Positions 60,001-64,000 of a stretch of 64,000 bases of DNA are shown here, one piece after another. The notes beneath the pieces were generated by a model. That model was not told the DNA's origin. It saw nothing but the letters and a program-made list of their open reading frames with translations, and did no database searches. The stretch covers positions 1 through 64,000 of the forward strand of contig JBBEAY010000058.1 in assembly GCA_040882605.1 (NCBI GenBank), written 5' to 3'. The position numbers and the translations under genes were made by a program. Each line of letters opens with the position of its first letter. Position 1 is the stretch's first letter. The stretch is from JAOUEA01 sp040882605 (GTDB lineage: Bacteria; Actinomycetota; UBA4738; HRBIN12).

Positions 60001-61140
60001 ATGCACGACAGGCCGGCGCACGCCGCGGCGCCCGGAAGCAGCATGCATGATGAGCTGGGACGGCCGTCCGTCGAGGACTACCGCGAGCTGGTCGAAGGCA
60101 TCCCGGCGATCCTCTATGTCGACCGTCCCGACGAGTTCTCCACGAACTTCTACACGAGCCCACAGGCCGAGGCGCTGCTCGGCTACGCGCAGGAGGAGTG
60201 GGGCACCGACCAGGAGCTGTGGCTGCGCATCATCCACCCTGACGATGTCGATGCCGTGCGGGCCGAGAACGAGCGATCCAACGTCGATGGCGAGCCGTTC
60301 CGTGCGGAGTATCGGGTCATCGCTGCCGACGGGCGCGTCGTGTGGATCCGCGACGACGCCGTGCTCGTTCGCGACGAGCAGGGCGAGCCGTCGTACTGGC
60401 GAGGCATCATGCTCGATGTCACGGCGGAGAAGGAAGCAGAAGACAAGCTCCGCTGGAGCCTCGATGTGCTCCGGCGCACGATCCAGCAGCGGCGCGACCT
60501 CGCGCACAAGGTCGAGACCGCCCAGGAAGAGGAACGCCGACAGATCGCGGCCGACATCCACGACGACTCGATCCAGGTGATGAGCGCCGTCGACCTGCGG
60601 CTCGCGCTGCTCGCCGAGCGGCCCGACTCGATCACCACCGCTGCGCTCGGCGAGCTGCGCTCGACCGTGCGCGAATCGATCGAGCGGCTCCGCTCACTGG
60701 TCTTCGAGCTGCGCCCCGCGGCGCTCGACCGCGAAGGGCTCGTCGTGGCGATCGACCAGTACCTGTCGTACGCGGCGAAGGAGACGGGCTGGAGCTACGA
60801 GGTGATCGACGAGCTCACGCACGAACCGGAGCCCGAGCTGCGGGTCTCGCTCTACCGCATCGTGCAGGAAGCCGTGACCAACGCTCGAAAGCACGCCGGG
60901 GCTCGCGGGGTCTCGGTACGGGTGACGACCGCTGGAGATGGCGTCTCGGTGCTCGTCGCCGACGACGGTGCCGGATTCGACACCGATGGCGTGGACACGC
61001 CGGTGCCGGGCCATCTGGGGCTCGCGACGATGATCGAACGCTCTGAGCTCGTCGGCGGCTGGTGTCGCGTCGCGAGCGAGGCTGACGCCGGAACGACCGT
61101 CGAGTGCTGGCTGCCGTCGGACGAAGGAGTCGCCCGCTGA
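60001..61140 (+). CDS. PAS-containing sensor histidine kinase (HisKA_3/NarL-type)
   Basis: A 379-residue soluble kinase from ATG 60001, six bases after the M20 stop (ATG 60043 is possible). PAS domain ~24-145; HisKA_3 dimerisation helix with phospho-acceptor His187 (AADIHDDSIQ); HATPase with N box EAVTNARKHAG and G1 box DDGAGFD. No membrane segment, so the signal is cytoplasmic. No response regulator is adjacent, which is unusual for this class. Its PAS resembles that of the diguanylate cyclase 4 kb upstream. Confidence 0.9.
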   Translation: MHDRPAHAAAPGSSMHDELGRPSVEDYRELVEGIPAILYVDRPDEFSTNFYTSPQAEALLGYAQEEWGTDQELWLRIIHPDDVDAVRAENERSNVDGEPFRAEYRVIAADGRVVWIRDDAVLVRDEQGEPSYWRGIMLDVTAEKEAEDKLRWSLDVLRRTIQQRRDLAHKVETAQEEERRQIAADIHDDSIQVMSAVDLRLALLAERPDSITTAALGELRSTVRESIERLRSLVFELRPAALDREGLVVAIDQYLSYAAKETGWSYEVIDELTHEPEPELRVSLYRIVQEAVTNARKHAGARGVSVRVTTAGDGVSVLVADDGAGFDTDGVDTPVPGHLGLATMIERSELVGGWCRVASEADAGTTVECWLPSDEGVAR

Positions 61141-61144
61141 AGGC

Positions 61145-61990
61145 TCAGTCGACCGGTGATCTCGGGGCGACGCTTCGCCCAAGGTGCATCCAGGTCAGAA
61201 GGCAGCGGTAGAGCATGCGGAAGTCCTCGCTCGCGAAGGAGACCGTGCGCGCCCCGGTGCGCTCGGTGCCGGGCGAGAGCGCACATAGGTCCGTGACGGC
61301 GGTGTTCACGAGGTCGAGCTCGAGGGTGAAGGGGCCTTCGGGCTTCCACACCTCGAGCCGGTCGCAGTTCTTCACCACGTCGCGCACCATGCCCCTGATC
61401 GCCGTCTGTGCCTTCGAGGGTGACATGCATCGACCGACGCGGTCGCCGAAGCCTTCCTTCACGGCGACGGTCTTGATCCACGGAAGCCGCTCTTTGGCCT
61501 GATCGCAGCACGCGCGGTCGCCCGCGACGAACCCGACCGGCACGCCGAACGTGCCGGCGAGCGCCGCGTTGAGATGGGTCTCGTTCCACGAGTCACCGTT
61601 CACCCGCAGGTCGGTGATGAAACCGGTGTAGGTGTGGGCGAGGATCGCGCCGGGCGTGCCCGCGCCGGCGTGATACCCGATGAAGACCGCGCAGCTCATG
61701 CCTTCGTCGATGCCGGTCATCATGCTGAATGGCACCTTCGGCGTGCCCTGCACGAGGTCCGCGCGCTCGTCGAGCTTGTGCGGCAAGAGGTTGCCCATGT
61801 CGCCGTGCGAATCGCTCACGACCACTTTGCGCGCGGCAGAATCACAGGCCCCCGCGATCGCGGCGTTGGCTTCCTCGGTCATGATCTCGCGGGCCCAGGC
61901 GTAGTCGTCGGTGCCGCGGACGGTCTGTCGCAGGGTGGTGATCCCGGCGATGCCTTCCATGTCGACGGAGATGAAGACGTTGAGACTCAT
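61145..61990 (-). CDS. M55 D-aminopeptidase (DppA-like)
   Basis: A 281-residue peptidase. Zinc and active residues match Bacillus DppA: Asp10 and Glu12 (SVDMEGIAG), His62 (DSHGD), His107 (GYHAG) and Glu137 (SWNETHLN). Known to cleave D-amino-acid peptides such as D-Ala-D-Ala. In Bacillus this enzyme is in the dipeptide transporter operon; here the transporter and LD-carboxypeptidase are ~46 kb away. Start ATG 61990 with GGAGGG upstream. Converges on the histidine kinase gene with only 4 bp between stops. Confidence 0.9.
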   Translation of the reverse strand: MSLNVFISVDMEGIAGITTLRQTVRGTDDYAWAREIMTEEANAAIAGACDSAARKVVVSDSHGDMGNLLPHKLDERADLVQGTPKVPFSMMTGIDEGMSCAVFIGYHAGAGTPGAILAHTYTGFITDLRVNGDSWNETHLNAALAGTFGVPVGFVAGDRACCDQAKERLPWIKTVAVKEGFGDRVGRCMSPSKAQTAIRGMVRDVVKNCDRLEVWKPEGPFTLELDLVNTAVTDLCALSPGTERTGARTVSFASEDFRMLYRCLLTWMHLGRSVAPRSPVD

Positions 61991-62054
61991 GGTGCCCTCC
62001 GGGCGATGGCCGCCGGCCCCCCGACGTGCGTACCAGCCCCTGCGTCGCGCGATG

Positions 62055-63605
62055 TTAGTCGGGCTCGAGCGCCGGGGCGAGCACCGGCGATGTTTCGTTG
62101 GCGACGACGAGCAGCTCTGCGTCGAACACGGTGCGGAAGCGCCGGGCGACACCACGCGGGCGCCATCCGCTCGGAACGGGCGCAACCAGCTCGAACCCGC
62201 CACGCATCCAGTTGCACGAGATAGGCGCCGGCGCGCCAGCAGGGATGCGGCGGTTCAGCTCATCGGCGAGCGTGAGCGCGGTCGCGGCTCGCAACACGGC
62301 CGGGCGGTCGTCGTCGGGCACGAGCCGGGCGTAGGGACCGAGCCGAGTGTCGTCGTCGGCCTGCCGCAGGATCGCGGTGAGCGCGCCGAGGTCGGCGTGA
62401 GAGAAGCCGGCGAGGTCGGCCGCGATCACGATGTTCGCCGCGTGCTCGAACCGGTCGTAGTAGTCGATCGCACGTCCGATATCGATCAACGTCGCGGCGT
62501 GCGAGAGCATCTCGCGCAGCCGCAGCGGCGCTGACGGGTCGAGCGCTTCGAGAAGATCGGCGGCGAGGCCTGTGCGGCGGTCGGCCGCGGCCGCGTTCCA
62601 TGTTCGGAACCGGGCGGACAGGGTGGCCACCGAGATCGAGCGCACCCACTCGGCTGAGGGCGCGCTCGTGCCGGCCGTCGCGAGCGCGAGTCCCTCTCGC
62701 AGGCCCCGACTCGAGACCACGATCTCCGAGGCGCCGACGTGCTTGGCGATGCCCTGGATCACGAGCGCCCCGCCTACGATGGTGTCGGCGCGATCGGGGT
62801 TCAACCCGGTCACCTGCGCGCGCCGCTTCATCGTTCGGCCTGCGAGCTCGTCGATCACGGCCGCGAGTCGCTTGTCGCTGAGGTGGTAGCCGTGCAACAA
62901 CGGCAGCGGATAGTCGGTGCGGCGCAGGTCGATCTTGGCGAGGTTGCGCACGGTGCCGCCGATGCCCACCAATTGTTCGCCCTTGCCGAGCTCCGTGATG
63001 CCGGCGTCGGCCAACGATGCCTTCACCGACTTCCGCAGGGCGCGCAACTCATCGTCGTGGGGTGGATCCGACTCGAGGAAGCCGTCGCTCACCCGCAGCG
63101 AGCCGAGAGGCATCGACCACGAACGCACGAGACGCCGGTCGCGGAACGACGACACCTCCGCGCTGCCGCCTCCGACATCGAAGGTGAAACCACTCGTGAC
63201 CGGAAGGTCGTGTACGGCCCCGAAGAATCCCAGGCTCGCTTCCTGATCGCCGCCGATCGTCTGCAGCGGTACGCCGAGGCGCTGGGCGCGTTCGATCAGC
63301 TCGTGCCCATCGGCCGCATCGCGCACCGCCGAGGTTGCGACGGCGATCATCTGTGACGCTCCTGCACCGCGCGCAACCGCCACGAAGTCGCGGAGCGCCT
63401 CGAGCGTCCGCTCGATCGCGTCGGGGCCCAGGCGGTCAGACCCATGCAGGTCGCGTGCGAGCCGAAGCGGCGCTCGCGCGTCCTCGATCACGTCGAGGTG
63501 CTCACCCTGGCGCAGCCGGAACACGATCATGCGGCCTGAGTTCGAGCCGATGTCGATGACGGCGAAGGGCCGGTCGTCGGGTGCGGGGTCGAAGACCGCG
63601 TTCAC
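62055..63605 (-). CDS. Ppx/GppA family exopolyphosphatase/pppGpp phosphohydrolase
   Basis: A 516-residue protein of the ASKHA fold with IDIGSNSGR (phosphate 1, residues 17-25), the acidic turn GGDQEASLGFFG, and FDVGGGSAEVS (phosphate 2). The C-terminal ~200 residues look like the HD-like helical domain of the longer class (SHAATLIDIGRAIDYYDRFEH). Degrades polyphosphate or converts pppGpp to ppGpp; the two are not separable here. Start GTG 63605. It ends 64 bp upstream of the D-aminopeptidase start on the same strand and may be cotranscribed. Confidence 0.92.
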   Translation of the reverse strand: MNAVFDPAPDDRPFAVIDIGSNSGRMIVFRLRQGEHLDVIEDARAPLRLARDLHGSDRLGPDAIERTLEALRDFVAVARGAGASQMIAVATSAVRDAADGHELIERAQRLGVPLQTIGGDQEASLGFFGAVHDLPVTSGFTFDVGGGSAEVSSFRDRRLVRSWSMPLGSLRVSDGFLESDPPHDDELRALRKSVKASLADAGITELGKGEQLVGIGGTVRNLAKIDLRRTDYPLPLLHGYHLSDKRLAAVIDELAGRTMKRRAQVTGLNPDRADTIVGGALVIQGIAKHVGASEIVVSSRGLREGLALATAGTSAPSAEWVRSISVATLSARFRTWNAAAADRRTGLAADLLEALDPSAPLRLREMLSHAATLIDIGRAIDYYDRFEHAANIVIAADLAGFSHADLGALTAILRQADDDTRLGPYARLVPDDDRPAVLRAATALTLADELNRRIPAGAPAPISCNWMRGGFELVAPVPSGWRPRGVARRFRTVFDAELLVVANETSPVLAPALEPD

Positions 63606-63683
63606 ATCGTCGATGGTCCCACATCATCAAGGCGGGCCGATGAACCCGCGGCGCCGAGACGCGGGCGTAGGCTCGTCGCGGCC

Positions 63684-64000
63684 ATGCGGCGACTGCGACC
63701 GGAGACCACGTACCTCGTCTACTCCAGCGGCGAGGGGTTCTTCTTTCACCTGATGTCGGCGCTGTTCAGCGTGTTCCTGATCGTGGAGCTCGATCTCGGG
63801 CCGCTGCAACTGCTGCTGATGGGCACGGTGCTCGAGGTCACGTACCTGCTGTTCGAGGTGCCGACCGGCGTGGTCGCCGACACCGTGAGCAGGCGGCTCT
63901 CGGTCGTGATCGGGCTCGCCGGCACGGGCGCCGCGTTCCTGCTGCTCGGCCTCTCGGACTCATTCGCGGTCGCGATGATCTCCCAAGCCATATGGGGCGT
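63684..64000 (+). CDS. MFS transporter, N-terminal part (runs off window)
   Basis: The first 105 codons are seen, from ATG 63684. Helix 1 (FFFHLMSALFSVFLIVELD), helix 2 (LLLMGTVLEVTYLLFEVPTG), MFS motif A-like GVVADTVSRR, and helix 3 are clear. Small-solute secondary transporter; the substrate cannot be told from a fragment. Divergent from the Ppx/GppA gene with 78 bp between starts. Confidence 0.8.
   Translation, partial: MRRLRPETTYLVYSSGEGFFFHLMSALFSVFLIVELDLGPLQLLLMGTVLEVTYLLFEVPTGVVADTVSRRLSVVIGLAGTGAAFLLLGLSDSFAVAMISQAIWG

Noticed and set aside
1..64000. Mobile elements, prophage, CRISPR arrays, tRNA or rRNA genes
   Set aside because: None was found: no transposase or integrase, no regularly spaced repeats, no tRNA-like cloverleaf noticed by eye. 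A tRNA scan was not possible, so a missed tRNA cannot be fully excluded.

Overview
The window is 64 kb of very GC-rich, densely packed chromosomal DNA. Gene content points to an actinobacterium (Actinomycetota), probably a lineage outside the well-studied Streptomyces and Mycobacterium groups. Supporting signs are an EtfBA plus EtfD-type membrane oxidoreductase, a wax ester synthase/DGAT, a GreA-like factor, TrpB2, an ECF42-type sigma factor with its DGPF (YCII) partner, an MBOAT/SGNH acetylation pair, GTG starts, at least two promoters that look leaderless, and many ATGA/GTGA stop-start overlaps. No tRNA, rRNA, insertion sequence, phage gene, integrase or CRISPR array was seen. The class-level assignment is not settled by this sequence.

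Layout. 1-5.8 kb: C-terminal part of a MoxR-like AAA+ ATPase, a small membrane protein, a TetR-cupin pair under a palindromic operator, a NERD-like protein, a VWA protein (probable partner of the ATPase) and a secreted protein. 5.8-8.6 kb: CaiB-family CoA-transferase coupled to a methyltransferase, then a winged-helix/coiled-coil protein. 8.6-17.7 kb, all minus strand: class I amidotransferase, a C26 peptidase-GrpB fusion, an S66 LD-carboxypeptidase and a complete dipeptide/oligopeptide ABC transporter; this looks like one peptide-scavenging block. 17.8-23.2 kb: glutaryl-CoA dehydrogenase-like enzyme converging on etfB-etfA-etfD, plus a MaoC hydratase; this is an acyl-CoA oxidation module with its own electron route to the membrane.

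23.2-32 kb: an APC permease, a glutamine-synthetase-like ligase coupled to a small-molecule kinase, a cNMP/CBS/DUF294 protein, an SDR and an aldehyde dehydrogenase; amine or amino-alcohol use is the likely theme. 32-35 kb: GreA-like factor, CDP-alcohol phosphatidyltransferase, Rieske protein, TrpB2. 35-39.2 kb: SGNH/MBOAT O-acyltransfer pair, and an ECF42 sigma factor gene broken by one in-frame TGA next to its YCII partner. 39.4-44 kb: small protein, CBS protein and MutY sharing a CATG start, then a zinc operon znuA-znuC-znuB-zur with a Zur-type box over the first start codon.

44-49.2 kb: secreted alkaline-phosphatase-superfamily protein followed by a 1168-residue membrane protein that joins a GT-C/PMT-like half to an MFS transporter half, the most unusual architecture here. 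49-54 kb: EamA exporter, GNAT, AlaX coupled to WS/DGAT, alpha/beta hydrolase. 54.4-61.1 kb: RpoD-type sigma factor with a strong terminator hairpin, PAS-GGDEF diguanylate cyclase, an overlapping ADH-PlsC-Nudix operon on the minus strand, an M20 peptidase and a PAS histidine kinase. 61.1-64 kb: M55 D-aminopeptidase, Ppx/GppA phosphatase and the start of an MFS transporter that runs off the end.
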